The notes below the pieces were generated by a model, which searched no databases, was not told the DNA's origin, and saw nothing but the letters and a program-made list of their open reading frames with translations. From NCBI RefSeq assembly GCF_034931025.1, contig NZ_JAYGIL010000011.1, positions 62,001 through 126,000 of the forward strand: DNA of 64,000 bases, read 5' to 3'. Source of the DNA: Arcicella gelida (lineage in GTDB: Bacteria > Bacteroidota > Bacteroidia > Cytophagales > Spirosomataceae). Shown here piece after piece: positions 16,433 to 23,837 of this stretch (positions within the stretch are counted from its first letter, which is position 1; every line of letters starts with the position of its first letter). A program made the position numbers and the translations under genes.

Positions 16433-17632
16433 TTATTGATTAAATCTTAGCATATCCCATTTAACCTTTAGGAAACCAAAGAAATTTCCATTTTTGGGGT
16501 CATACTTAATTTCTACAGGGAAATATACATTTGGTGCAAGCCTGATACTAATTGTTGAAGCTAACATAAATGTTTTTTCTTCTTCATTACTGTATCTTCC
16601 TCTAGGAATGTAATTGTATTCTACATTTAATAGGACTTCAAGTGCAGAAGATTTTATATCAGATTTAGTCAGTGCTAAAACTTTGTTTACACCAAATTTC
16701 CCAGTTAATACAGTTCGATTAATTGACTTTTCAAGATTGGTAGTATCTTGGAGATTTTTAAAAAATACTCCGCCGTATAAATCCCAAGGATAATCTTCTC
16801 TTTCCCGTTCGATACCTCCCAAACCTTTAATGAATTCCGTTTGCAATGTTATTTCAGACCATTTTTTATCTACATAGTTTGAATTTAAGGCTATTGTCCA
16901 AATAGAAGCGTTATTCATTTTGTTAATAGTTGAATCATAGCTTTTTGTAGCAGCAGCAAAATTAGCTTCAAATGCCTGAATGCTAGATTTATTTATTTTT
17001 TCTAAGAGTAAAGGGTCTAAAGAACTAATATCTTGTTGTTTAGTAAACTTATTTAAACTGTTCTTGACTCTCTCTTTATCTATTATAGAAAGATTTTTAT
17101 CATCCATAACGTTTTGATAATCATTACGTATTTGATTTAAAAACGGTAATAAATTCTTAACAAGGTTGTCAATTTTTTGAGTCTTGTCAAAATACTTAAA
17201 TGTTTTAGGGTCTCTGTTATTTATTAATGCATATTTTAGACTTGCGTTTATTCCTTTAATTTTTTGTTGATTATTATTATCAAAAATTATACTTCCACCC
17301 ATTTCAAAATTTCTGCTAAATACATTATCTAAATATGCAGTTTTAGCTTTATCAGTATGGCTAAACAGAGTTTTCCAACCATGGAGAGAACCCTTGAACT
17401 CTAGTTTGTTATCAGTAGAGTTTACCAATTTATTATCAAAAGCAAATTGTAATTTTTCAGATAATATTTCAGTTAAAATGGATTTGTTTGGCTTATTTGT
17501 TTTTGCATATTTTTCAAACGTGTATAAAGTTTCTTTGGAGTCATATTGAGCCAATGCTTTATTGGTAAAAGTAGATAGAAGAACGACTAAGATTATGATG
17601 TATTTCCATCCTCGTAAAATATATGTCTTCAT
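16433..17632 (-). CDS. Exported hypothetical protein, possible outer-membrane beta-barrel
   Basis: 399 aa from the ATG at 17632. A longer frame to 17671 would overlap the upstream gene and delay the signal peptide. The N-terminus MKTYILRGWKYIIILVVLLS with cleavage after ALAQ gives export. The mature protein is Lys/Asn-rich, with a helical middle (about 155-230). The C-terminal half has alternating hydrophobic strands (ALEVLLNVEYNYIPRGRY, FMLASTISIRLAPNVYFPVE) and ends in FGFLKVKWDMLRFNQ, consistent with an outer-membrane barrel. Family not recognised. It starts 7 nt after the stop of the 17640-17915 gene, so the two are translationally close and probably work together. Confidence 0.7.
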   Translation of the reverse strand: MKTYILRGWKYIIILVVLLSTFTNKALAQYDSKETLYTFEKYAKTNKPNKSILTEILSEKLQFAFDNKLVNSTDNKLEFKGSLHGWKTLFSHTDKAKTAYLDNVFSRNFEMGGSIIFDNNNQQKIKGINASLKYALINNRDPKTFKYFDKTQKIDNLVKNLLPFLNQIRNDYQNVMDDKNLSIIDKERVKNSLNKFTKQQDISSLDPLLLEKINKSSIQAFEANFAAATKSYDSTINKMNNASIWTIALNSNYVDKKWSEITLQTEFIKGLGGIEREREDYPWDLYGGVFFKNLQDTTNLEKSINRTVLTGKFGVNKVLALTKSDIKSSALEVLLNVEYNYIPRGRYSNEEEKTFMLASTISIRLAPNVYFPVEIKYDPKNGNFFGFLKVKWDMLRFNQ

Positions 17633-17639
17633 GATATTA

Positions 17640-17915
17640 TTATGGTTTAACAGTAAATGGTAAAATGCCATAAAAAACAGTTTGAGTAAATTTCGCAGTT
17701 GCTAATGTTTGTTGTTGTTTTTTTATTGTAATTAATACAAAACCATCACTAGGTTCAGAGCCTGCAATAACAACAGCCTTTTCACCTTCCTTAATCTCAA
17801 CCTCTTTTACGAAGACTCCAGATCCTTTGAAATGAAATGTATTTTTTGAGTCAAAATCAATAAAAACACTTCCAGTACCTCCTTCGATTTCTACTATTAA
17901 TTGAATCTTTTCCAT
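17640..17915 (-). CDS. Small beta-rich hypothetical protein
   Basis: 91 aa with no signal peptide. The pattern MEKIQLIVEIEGGTGSVFID, EVEIKEGEKAVVIAG, FVLITIKKQQQT suggests an all-beta, immunoglobulin-like or jelly-roll fold; family unknown. It is preceded by one of the two copies of the 38-bp leader element (17928-17965) and sits 7 nt upstream of the exported 16433-17632 gene. Start ATG at 17915. Confidence 0.65.
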   Translation of the reverse strand: MEKIQLIVEIEGGTGSVFIDFDSKNTFHFKGSGVFVKEVEIKEGEKAVVIAGSEPSDGFVLITIKKQQQTLATAKFTQTVFYGILPFTVKP

Positions 17916-17927
17916 AGTTTCTTATTT

Positions 17928-17965
17928 GTTTACTGCCTACTCTAAATCCCTTTTCGGCTTTACGG
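17928..17965 (-). promoter_or_regulatory. 38-bp duplicated leader element, copy A
   Basis: This 38-bp segment matches 18622-18659 at 37 positions. On the minus strand it begins CCGTAAAGCCGAAAAGGGAT and continues TTAGAGTAGGC(A/G)GTAAAC. It ends 13 nt upstream of the ATG at 17915. Copy B ends 12 nt upstream of its own ATG, so both copies are placed as a 5' leader or operator. Confidence 0.75.
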
Positions 17966-17980
17966 TATGGTTTAAAATGT

Positions 17981-18610
17981 TTATGGTGTAGGTGGAGTTG
18001 TACCTTTAATCGTTTTTGCAACATAAGGAACTACTCCAATTCCTAATCCTGCAATTATTTTCCAAATACCATCCAAATCAATTAGGGTAGTATGTCCTGA
18101 TATTTGTGCATAATTATAAATAGTAACAATACTTATTGCAATCACTATTGCTGTAATACCTGTCAAGAATGCTATAACTCTACTTGAACTTCTTGCATAA
18201 TTGGGCGTTTCGGTGATTGTGGTTATTGGTTTCTGTAAATCAGTAGGGTCTTGTTTTGTTTCAGAAGATATAGATTTACTTACACTTTCATCCGCAGAGA
18301 GTGCATCTGAAAGTTTGAAGTTTTCCTTTTTTAACCAAGACATAAAGTAGAAAAACAATAAAAGGAATAATATTGCTGGAAGCATAATTATAAGCCACTC
18401 CTCAATGGTAATTTCAGTAGGACTTTCAATTTTTTTTGCAATATCTTTTACCTTATTGCCAATTAATGAAAGTTCTTTTTGAAGCTTTATGACAGAATTA
18501 ACTAAGCCTGTATCAGGTTTTGCTTGAGAGAAATCAGACTTAATAGTAGCCCCAAAACTGGAAAAGCTTAACAATAAAATAATGGGACAAAGAATTAATA
18601 TTTTTTTCAT
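17981..18610 (-). CDS. Exported membrane protein, unknown
   Basis: 209 aa, not recognised. Signal peptide (MKKILILCPIILLLSFSSFG), a short periplasmic coiled-coil-like segment (LVNSVIKLQKELSLIGNKVK), then a membrane helix (about 72-92). A Ser/Thr/Asp-rich cytoplasmic linker follows, and two further hydrophobic segments near residues 146-168 and 185-200. First gene of the cluster, preceded by copy B of the 38-bp leader element. It may be a membrane anchor or pore for the downstream cluster products; this is a guess. Start ATG at 18610. Confidence 0.7.
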   Translation of the reverse strand: MKKILILCPIILLLSFSSFGATIKSDFSQAKPDTGLVNSVIKLQKELSLIGNKVKDIAKKIESPTEITIEEWLIIMLPAILFLLLFFYFMSWLKKENFKLSDALSADESVSKSISSETKQDPTDLQKPITTITETPNYARSSSRVIAFLTGITAIVIAISIVTIYNYAQISGHTTLIDLDGIWKIIAGLGIGVVPYVAKTIKGTTPPTP

Positions 18611-18621
18611 GTATGTAAATA

Positions 18622-18659
18622 GTTTACCGCCTACTCTAAATCCCTTTTCGGCTTTACGG
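18622..18659 (-). promoter_or_regulatory. 38-bp duplicated leader element, copy B
   Basis: Second copy of the element at 17928-17965, with one mismatch (the T in GTTTACTGCC is C here). The 31-bp core from GCCTACTCTAAATCCC through TTTACGG (plus-strand reading) is identical. It lies directly upstream of the first gene of the cluster. Confidence 0.75.
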
Positions 18660-18803
18660 GTTGATTTTCAGTGATTTAAATGTGGAGGTAAACTTAGTGT
18701 TTTGAAGAATATTCTGATAAAAACTGAGGAGAAATCTAATCTTTTTTTTATTATTCGGTCAAAGGCTTTCTTCGAAGTGATTTTTTTAATTTATTACACA
18801 AAA

Positions 18804-18848
18804 AAAGAGCTTACAGATTTTGCATTTCACAAAACCTGTAAGCTCTTT
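18804..18848 (-). terminator. Terminator after Cof-type phosphatase gene
   Basis: Arms AAAGAGCTTACAG (18804-18816) and CTGTAAGCTCTTT (18836-18848), with partial pairing of the loop. It is followed on the minus strand by TTTTTTGTGTAA. It separates this gene from the unassigned cluster. Confidence 0.85.
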
Positions 18849-18869
18849 ATCAAAAGAAATATGATTAAC

Positions 18870-19673
18870 TTAATTCAAAATATAACGCTCAATCACTTCT
18901 GCTACTCCATCATTATTATTAGAAGCTACAATTACATCCGCTTTATGACGAATTTCTGGTGTTACATTATCCACCCAAACACCTAAGCCAGCGTATTCAA
19001 TCATGGTTAAGTCATTATTGGCATTTCCAACGGCAATAATTTCAGTAGGATGAATGTTGAGTCTTTCAGCAAGCCTTGCTAAACTTGCGGCTTTATCAAT
19101 TCCTTTTTGCATTACTTCCAAGAAAAAAGGCTTAGACGTTGTAATGCTTTTATGGTTGATATGGGCTTTTAGTTTATCGCTCACTGTTGCCAAATACTCT
19201 GGTTCTTCTAACATGATACATTTAATAGAAGGCTTATTGATAGCCTCTTTAAAGCTTTCAACCTTACGTAAAGGCATGCCAGTTAAATATGCTTCAAGGT
19301 CAATATATTTTGATTCCGACTCTGTAATGATAGCACCATCAAGGTAGGCTAAAATATGCACATTGTGTGCTACACTAAAATCATATAATTCGTGGAGATG
19401 CTCAGTACTAATACTTTGTTCAAAGAGTACTTCTTCGTTAGTCATATCTACAATCTCACCACCATTGTAGGCAACAATATAAGAACCGAAGGTATGTAAA
19501 GATAAATCTTTGGCATAATGCGTCATGGCAGGAGTAGGTCTTCCAGAAGCAAGTACTATATAAACGCCCTTTTCTTGGGCTTTTAAAATCATCTCTTTAT
19601 TTTTCTGAGAAATCTGATGGTCGTCGTTGAGGAGGGTGTCGTCCATATCCAACACCAGCATTTTATATTTCAT
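18870..19673 (-). CDS. Cof-type HAD-IIB phosphatase
   Basis: Haloacid dehalogenase superfamily phosphatase of the Cof/YidA subgroup, 267 aa from the ATG at 19673 (MKYKMLVLDMDDTLLNDDHQ). HAD motif I is DMDDTLL, motif II is in VLASGRPTP, motif III is Lys near KGIDKAASL and motif IV is VGNANNDLTMIEYAG. The C2 cap lies between motifs II and III. Such enzymes dephosphorylate sugar phosphates, FMN or similar small metabolites in the cytoplasm; the substrate cannot be read from sequence. The frame extends upstream to 19724 but the extension lacks family similarity. Confidence 0.9.
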   Translation of the reverse strand: MKYKMLVLDMDDTLLNDDHQISQKNKEMILKAQEKGVYIVLASGRPTPAMTHYAKDLSLHTFGSYIVAYNGGEIVDMTNEEVLFEQSISTEHLHELYDFSVAHNVHILAYLDGAIITESESKYIDLEAYLTGMPLRKVESFKEAINKPSIKCIMLEEPEYLATVSDKLKAHINHKSITTSKPFFLEVMQKGIDKAASLARLAERLNIHPTEIIAVGNANNDLTMIEYAGLGVWVDNVTPEIRHKADVIVASNNNDGVAEVIERYILN

Positions 19674-19849
19674 TTGTAAGGATTTTTTCTGCAAATTACA
19701 ATTGAAGTATTGAAGACTAGCCATAATCTCAGAAAGTTTATATACTTTCCTGAAATTGCCAGCATATCAATTACTTATTATAGTACATTTCAAAAAAATA
19801 AAGACATCATAAAAAGATAATAACCTTATCAACCATTTTATCTAATATC

Positions 19850-20242
19850 ATGAAGAATCCTATTTATCTATTACTCATTGGTGCATTATTAGTAAGTTCT
19901 TGTGGGAATAATGCCGAAGTAAAAACACTACGACAAGAAAACGAAGCATTAATAGCCGAGATAAAAGCCTTGAAAGCAAATGGTGTAGCGAATGCACCCA
20001 AGTATATTTTGAAGATACGTTTAAAACAATCACATTTTTCATTAAGCATCAAGAAGCATATTAAAGATGCTGTGAATGCCATAGAATTTGAGTTGCCTGT
20101 AGATAAAGAGTTTTTTGATTCTGTCTCAGAAGGCACAGAGCTAGTTGATAAATTCAGGTTTGGTTCTTTTGTTTTGTATGGTAGTTTTGGCGACTGGGAG
20201 ATGAAGGTGAAAGGAAAAGAGGTGAGGGAAGGGAAGCCTTGA
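19850..20242 (+). CDS. Small lipoprotein with coiled-coil segment
   Basis: 130 aa, unknown function. Signal peptide with lipobox (MKNPIYLLLIGALLVSSC), a short leucine/glutamate heptad region (VKTLRQENEALIAEIKALKA) and a beta-rich C-terminal domain (YILKIRLKQSHFSLSIKKHI ... FRFGSFVLYGSFGDWEMKVK). It forms a plus-strand pair with the next secreted hypothetical, 45 nt downstream. Start ATG at 19850. Confidence 0.7.
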   Translation: MKNPIYLLLIGALLVSSCGNNAEVKTLRQENEALIAEIKALKANGVANAPKYILKIRLKQSHFSLSIKKHIKDAVNAIEFELPVDKEFFDSVSEGTELVDKFRFGSFVLYGSFGDWEMKVKGKEVREGKP

Positions 20243-20287
20243 GGTTGTAAAATATAAATAGAGTAGTATTCTTTTATTATTAATACT

Positions 20288-20683
20288 ATGTCAAGATTTC
20301 TGGGAATTATAATTTTCTTTTTTACAATACAATCTTCAGTAGGACAGACTATTGTTTGTCCTACTGAGATTCCATTTTATATCATACAAAGGAAAAGTCC
20401 TTACATAACATTGCCTGATAGTTTAGGCGGTAAAGATGTAAAAGGTTTTGCAGGTTTTAAAATAACCTTGTATTCAGGCAAGCTAAAACAAATAACAATG
20501 TTAAAACTTAAGCTTTCAGGAAAAGTGAATATTTCATATTCAGAAGGAAATGATTTAAAGGATAGTATCATCAATAAATATGAAGTGTTTTTAAAACGTT
20601 GTGTGCATGATGTTGAAATAGTAAAAACAGATAAAAGGAAAGCACCTAAAATTTACAACATAATGTTTTTAAGTAGATTTTAA
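20288..20683 (+). CDS. Secreted hypothetical protein
   Basis: 131 aa, not recognised. A probable signal peptide (MSRFLGIIIFFFTIQSSVGQ) is followed by a small domain with two cysteines (near residues 24 and 108). It lies 45 nt downstream of the 19850 lipoprotein gene, so both are probably one transcript. No function is suggested. Start ATG at 20288. Confidence 0.6.
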   Translation: MSRFLGIIIFFFTIQSSVGQTIVCPTEIPFYIIQRKSPYITLPDSLGGKDVKGFAGFKITLYSGKLKQITMLKLKLSGKVNISYSEGNDLKDSIINKYEVFLKRCVHDVEIVKTDKRKAPKIYNIMFLSRF

Positions 20684-20792
20684 ATCTATCATAGCAATTT
20701 AGAGCTAGCTATTTTTTCAAGTACTTTATCTCTGTTAAACCTACATTTCTCTAAAAAACCTTGTAATTTGCCAACAAATTTAAAATTTCTTG

Positions 20793-21803
20793 ATGCGCAA
20801 ATATTCTATTATCATTCCTGTTTATAATCGTCCCGACGAAGTGGAGGAGTTACTGCAATGTCTTGTAAAGCAGACTTATTCTTTTTTTGAGGTAGTCATT
20901 ATTGAAGATGGTTCTATCAACAAATGCGAGGAGGTAGTAAATACTTTTAAAGATAGCCTTGATATTCATTATTATTATCAAGAAAACACAGGACAAGGCT
21001 TTGCTCGAAATACAGGTTTTAGTAAAGCGAGGGGAGAGTACTTCATCATTTTAGATTCAGATGCTTTGATTGAAAATGATTACTTATCAATTGTTGAGGA
21101 ACAACTAAATACCGAATTTTTAGACCTCTACGGCGGTCCCGACCGTGACCATCCTAATTTTACGCCCATCCAAAAAGCCATCAGTTACTCCATGACTTCT
21201 GTATTCACTACAGGTGGAATTAGAGGAAGTAAAAAGAATTTAGGAGGTACATTTCATCCAAGAAGTTTCAATATGGGGCTTTCGAGAGAAGTGTATGAAA
21301 AAACAAAAGGTTTTATCATTACCAGAATGGGGGAGGACATTGAATTTAGTATCAGAGCCATTTCCTTGGGTTTTAAATCTGGATTAATTCCGGAAGCCTT
21401 TATTTATCATAAACGCAGAACGAGTTTTGTACAGTTTTATCGTCAGTTGAGATTTTTTGGCAAAGCAAGAATCAACATCAGTCGTTACTTCCCAAAAGAG
21501 TTAAAGTTAGTACATACTTTCCCAATGATTTTTACGCTAGGCTGCTTTTCAATTCCGATTTGGTATTTCATTTTTACGCCATTCTTTTACTTAGGAATTG
21601 CGATATTAGGAATTTATGTTTTATTGAACTTCTTAGATGCTACGATAAAGAATAAAAGTATTGAAGTAGGCTTGCTGAGTATTGTGGCTGTATTTGTGCA
21701 ATTAATTGGCTATGGCATCGGTTTTATCACAGAGGGCTGGAAGAAATTATTTGAAGAAAAAGGATTTAAACAAACAGGAGAAAAGATAGAATATCCTTCT
21801 TGA
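20793..21803 (+). CDS. Family 2 glycosyltransferase with C-terminal membrane segments
   Basis: 336 aa from the ATG at 20793 (the frame also opens with a TTG one codon earlier). GT-A fold: SIIIPVYNRPDEVEELL at the N-terminus, GQGFARNTGFSKARGEYFII, and the DXD-like metal motif LDSDAL (near residue 90). The later acceptor region carries GEDIEFSIRAI, corresponding to the catalytic ED motif. Two hydrophobic segments near residues 245-305 anchor it in the inner membrane, active site in the cytoplasm. It adds a sugar to an envelope polysaccharide or lipid; donor and acceptor unknown. Monocistronic. Confidence 0.88.
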   Translation: MRKYSIIIPVYNRPDEVEELLQCLVKQTYSFFEVVIIEDGSINKCEEVVNTFKDSLDIHYYYQENTGQGFARNTGFSKARGEYFIILDSDALIENDYLSIVEEQLNTEFLDLYGGPDRDHPNFTPIQKAISYSMTSVFTTGGIRGSKKNLGGTFHPRSFNMGLSREVYEKTKGFIITRMGEDIEFSIRAISLGFKSGLIPEAFIYHKRRTSFVQFYRQLRFFGKARINISRYFPKELKLVHTFPMIFTLGCFSIPIWYFIFTPFFYLGIAILGIYVLLNFLDATIKNKSIEVGLLSIVAVFVQLIGYGIGFITEGWKKLFEEKGFKQTGEKIEYPS

Positions 21804-21850
21804 GTAATAGTTGTGGATTGTGAGTTAGTAAGTACAAATAGACTAAAATT

Positions 21851-21905
21851 AGCGGCAACCCTTGCGGTTGCCCTTTCATGCGTGGCAACTGCAAGGGTTG
21901 CCGCT
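21851..21905. repeat. REP-like palindrome, copy 2
   Basis: Arms at 21851-21872 (starting AGCGGCAACCCTTGCGGTTG) and 21884-21905 pair with one G-T wobble around an 11-nt loop. The sequence is closely related to the palindrome at 920-978. It lies between the convergent glycosyltransferase and hldD genes. Confidence 0.85.
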
Positions 21906-21931
21906 ACCACAAATTATTGATTAAGAAACAA

Positions 21932-21963
21932 AAAGTCCAGATTGAAATTTCAATCTGGACTTT
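21932..21963. terminator. Bidirectional terminator between GT2 and hldD
   Basis: A 32-bp perfect palindrome (AAAGTCCAGATTGAAA and its complement) flanked by A-rich and T-rich tracts. It serves the minus-strand hldD gene and probably also the plus-strand glycosyltransferase. Confidence 0.85.
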
Positions 21964-22007
21964 CTATTTATGTTTGCTCATTGCTAAAATCTCAAAGCAA
22001 ACAGCTC

Positions 22008-22973
22008 CTAATAATATTTCTCAGCGACTAGATAGTTTTTTACATAGTCGTTCACGCCTTCTTCTAATGTTGTAAAGTTTTTATCATATCCTATTGATTG
22101 TAGTTTAGACATATTTGCTTCTGTAAAGTATTGGTATTTATCTCTGATATCTTCAGGAGTATCGATAAATGAAATGTTTTCTGGAACATCTAATGCTTTG
22201 AAAGTATTTTTTACCAAATCCAAGAAAGTACGAGCTTTGCCAGAACCAAGATTATAAATACCAGAATTGCGGCGATGGTGCATTAAGTAAATACATACTT
22301 CCACAACATCTTTCACATAAATAAAATCACGCATTTGTTCACCGTCTTTGTAATCCTCATTGTGCGAGCGAAAAAGTTTCATTTCGCCAGTATTTTTGAT
22401 TTGGTTGACAGTATGCCAAATCACTGATGCCATTCTGCCTTTATGAAATTCGTTTGGTCCATAGACATTAAAGAATTTCAAACCAGCCCAAAAGAAAGGT
22501 TGCTCTTCTTGTTTCAATGCCCAAATGTCAAAATCGTTTTTAGATTCGCCATAAGGATTCAAAGGCTTTAATTGTGGAATTAAAGACTCGTTATCATCAT
22601 AACCAAATTCACCCAAACCATAAGTAGCAGCCGACGAAGCATATACTAATGGAATTTGGTAATCGTGACACTTTTTCCAGATTTTCTTTGAGTAATTCAA
22701 ATTCAATTTATTGAAAATATCAATATTGAATTCAGTAGTATCTGTTCTCGCACCGATGTGAAAACAGAACTCAACTTCCTGATAATTTGCGTCTAGCCAC
22801 TCAAAAAAGTGTTCTCTATCAACTCTTTCCTGAATTTTTTTACCATCAAGATTTTTATTTTTCTGTTCGTCAGAAAAATCATCAACGGCGATGATATAAT
22901 TGAAATTATCTTGATTCAAACGCTGAATCAAGCAACTTCCAATAAATCCTGCGGCACCCGTAACAATAATCAT
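22008..22973 (-). CDS. hldD: ADP-L-glycero-D-manno-heptose 6-epimerase
   Basis: Epimerises ADP-D-glycero-D-manno-heptose at C6 to make the donor for LPS inner-core heptose. 321 aa, extended short-chain dehydrogenase fold. The NADP-binding GAAGFIGSCL is at the N-terminus, and the family-specific IAVDDFSDEQKNKNL, HIGARTDTTE, YASSAATYG and YGESKNDFD (catalytic Tyr-x-x-x-Lys) are all present. Cytoplasmic. With LpxB nearby it marks an LPS-making Gram-negative envelope. An exact TAnnTTTG box is at 23030-23037. Start ATG at 22973. Confidence 0.95.
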   Translation of the reverse strand: MIIVTGAAGFIGSCLIQRLNQDNFNYIIAVDDFSDEQKNKNLDGKKIQERVDREHFFEWLDANYQEVEFCFHIGARTDTTEFNIDIFNKLNLNYSKKIWKKCHDYQIPLVYASSAATYGLGEFGYDDNESLIPQLKPLNPYGESKNDFDIWALKQEEQPFFWAGLKFFNVYGPNEFHKGRMASVIWHTVNQIKNTGEMKLFRSHNEDYKDGEQMRDFIYVKDVVEVCIYLMHHRRNSGIYNLGSGKARTFLDLVKNTFKALDVPENISFIDTPEDIRDKYQYFTEANMSKLQSIGYDKNFTTLEEGVNDYVKNYLVAEKYY

Positions 22974-23029
22974 AGAGTAGCAATTATTAAAATTGTATTT
23001 ATACGTGTTAGGTAAATTTAAAAAACTAT

Positions 23030-23037
23030 CAAAATTA
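23030..23037 (-). promoter_or_regulatory. -7 box for hldD
   Basis: Minus strand TAATTTTG, an exact TAnnTTTG match, 57 nt upstream of the hldD ATG. No clear -33 TTG; the nearby inverted repeat could bind a regulator. Confidence 0.5.
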
Positions 23038-23242
23038 AAATTAAGTTTCCATTTAAACTATACACAGATTTTGGAAAAAATATAATCTTTCCAAGATTTG
23101 TGTGAGTTTTTTACTTTTATAATCAAGTTCTATACTGATTTTGTTCAAAAACGTTAAGTAAAAATGCTTATTCAATAGAATTGAATTTATTCATGAAAGA
23201 CTGATATTCTTAGATTTAATTTTTTTGAGAATAAATTCATTG

Positions 23243-23250
23243 TAATTTTG
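23243..23250 (+). promoter_or_regulatory. -7 box for pterin synthase gene
   Basis: TAATTTTG, an exact TAnnTTTG match, 75 nt upstream of the ATG at 23326. A TTG occurs at 23225-23227, closer than the usual 19-20 nt. Confidence 0.5.
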
Positions 23251-23325
23251 CACCCTATTCATATTTATAGGTACTTATTGCTACTGTTTTCCCAATAATA
23301 CCTTCACTTGTAAACACTGAAAACA

Positions 23326-23748
23326 ATGGTTTATGTAAGTCGTAAAGAGCATTTTAATGCTGCGCACAGATTGTATAATTTGAGTTGGTCTGAGGTGAAA
23401 AATCGTGAAGTTTTCGGGCCTTGTGCTAATGTTAATTGGCACGGTCATAATTTTGAATTAATTGTTACAGTAAAAGGTAAACCAGACCCAGATACTGGTT
23501 TTGTAATTGATTTAAAAGTATTGGGCGATATTATCAAGCAAGAAGTCATTGAAAAAGTAGATCATAAAAACCTAAATCTTGATGTAGATTTTATGCAAGG
23601 TAAAATGGCAAGTTGTGAAATTTTTGTGATGGAAATCTGGAAAATATTAGCACCAAAGATTTCAGCTGTTTCAGCCACAGCTAAGTTACACAGCCTTCAA
23701 TTGTACGAAACACAAAAGAATTTTGTAGAATACTTCGGTGAAGAGTAA
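23326..23748 (+). CDS. 6-pyruvoyl-tetrahydropterin synthase / QueD family
   Basis: 140-aa zinc enzyme of the PTPS/QueD fold acting on dihydroneopterin triphosphate. Zinc ligands are His14 (HFNAAHRL) and His39/His41 (WHGHNF); the catalytic cysteine is Cys33. The spacing here is C-x5-HGH, the arrangement in true pyruvoyl-tetrahydropterin synthases, rather than the C-x3-HGH of typical QueD. The product may therefore be a tetrahydropterin rather than the queuosine precursor, although automatic annotation would probably say QueD. It is followed 89 nt later by lpxB, with a perfect inverted repeat between. Start ATG at 23326. Confidence 0.85.
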   Translation: MVYVSRKEHFNAAHRLYNLSWSEVKNREVFGPCANVNWHGHNFELIVTVKGKPDPDTGFVIDLKVLGDIIKQEVIEKVDHKNLNLDVDFMQGKMASCEIFVMEIWKILAPKISAVSATAKLHSLQLYETQKNFVEYFGEE

Positions 23749-23758
23749 TAATACTATT

Positions 23759-23835
23759 GATTTTGGATTTCGGAAATACGATATTCGATATATTTTGAGA
23801 ATAGCTCCGAAGTTCAAAATCCGAAATCCAAAATC
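23759..23835. repeat. 16-bp inverted repeat abutting the lpxB start
   Basis: GATTTTGGATTTCGGA (23759-23774) and its perfect complement (23820-23835) enclose 45 nt. The second arm ends 2 nt before the lpxB ATG at 23838. In RNA the stem would cover the whole ribosome-binding region of lpxB. Confidence 0.8.
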
Positions 23836-23837
23836 AA

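Larger units (their letters stand above)
22974..23325. other. 352-nt divergent promoter region (hldD / ptpS)
   Basis: Holds a -7 box for each divergent gene (23030-23037 minus, 23243-23250 plus). It also has an imperfect 15-bp inverted repeat (CACAGATTTTGGAAA at 23063-23077 with TTTCCAAGATTTGTG at 23088-23102) just upstream of the hldD box. No gene is supported. Confidence 0.6.

Noticed and set aside
13196..18610. Prophage or tailocin
   Set aside because: An endolysin-like amidase is present, but there is no capsid, portal, terminase, sheath, tube, baseplate or integrase gene.
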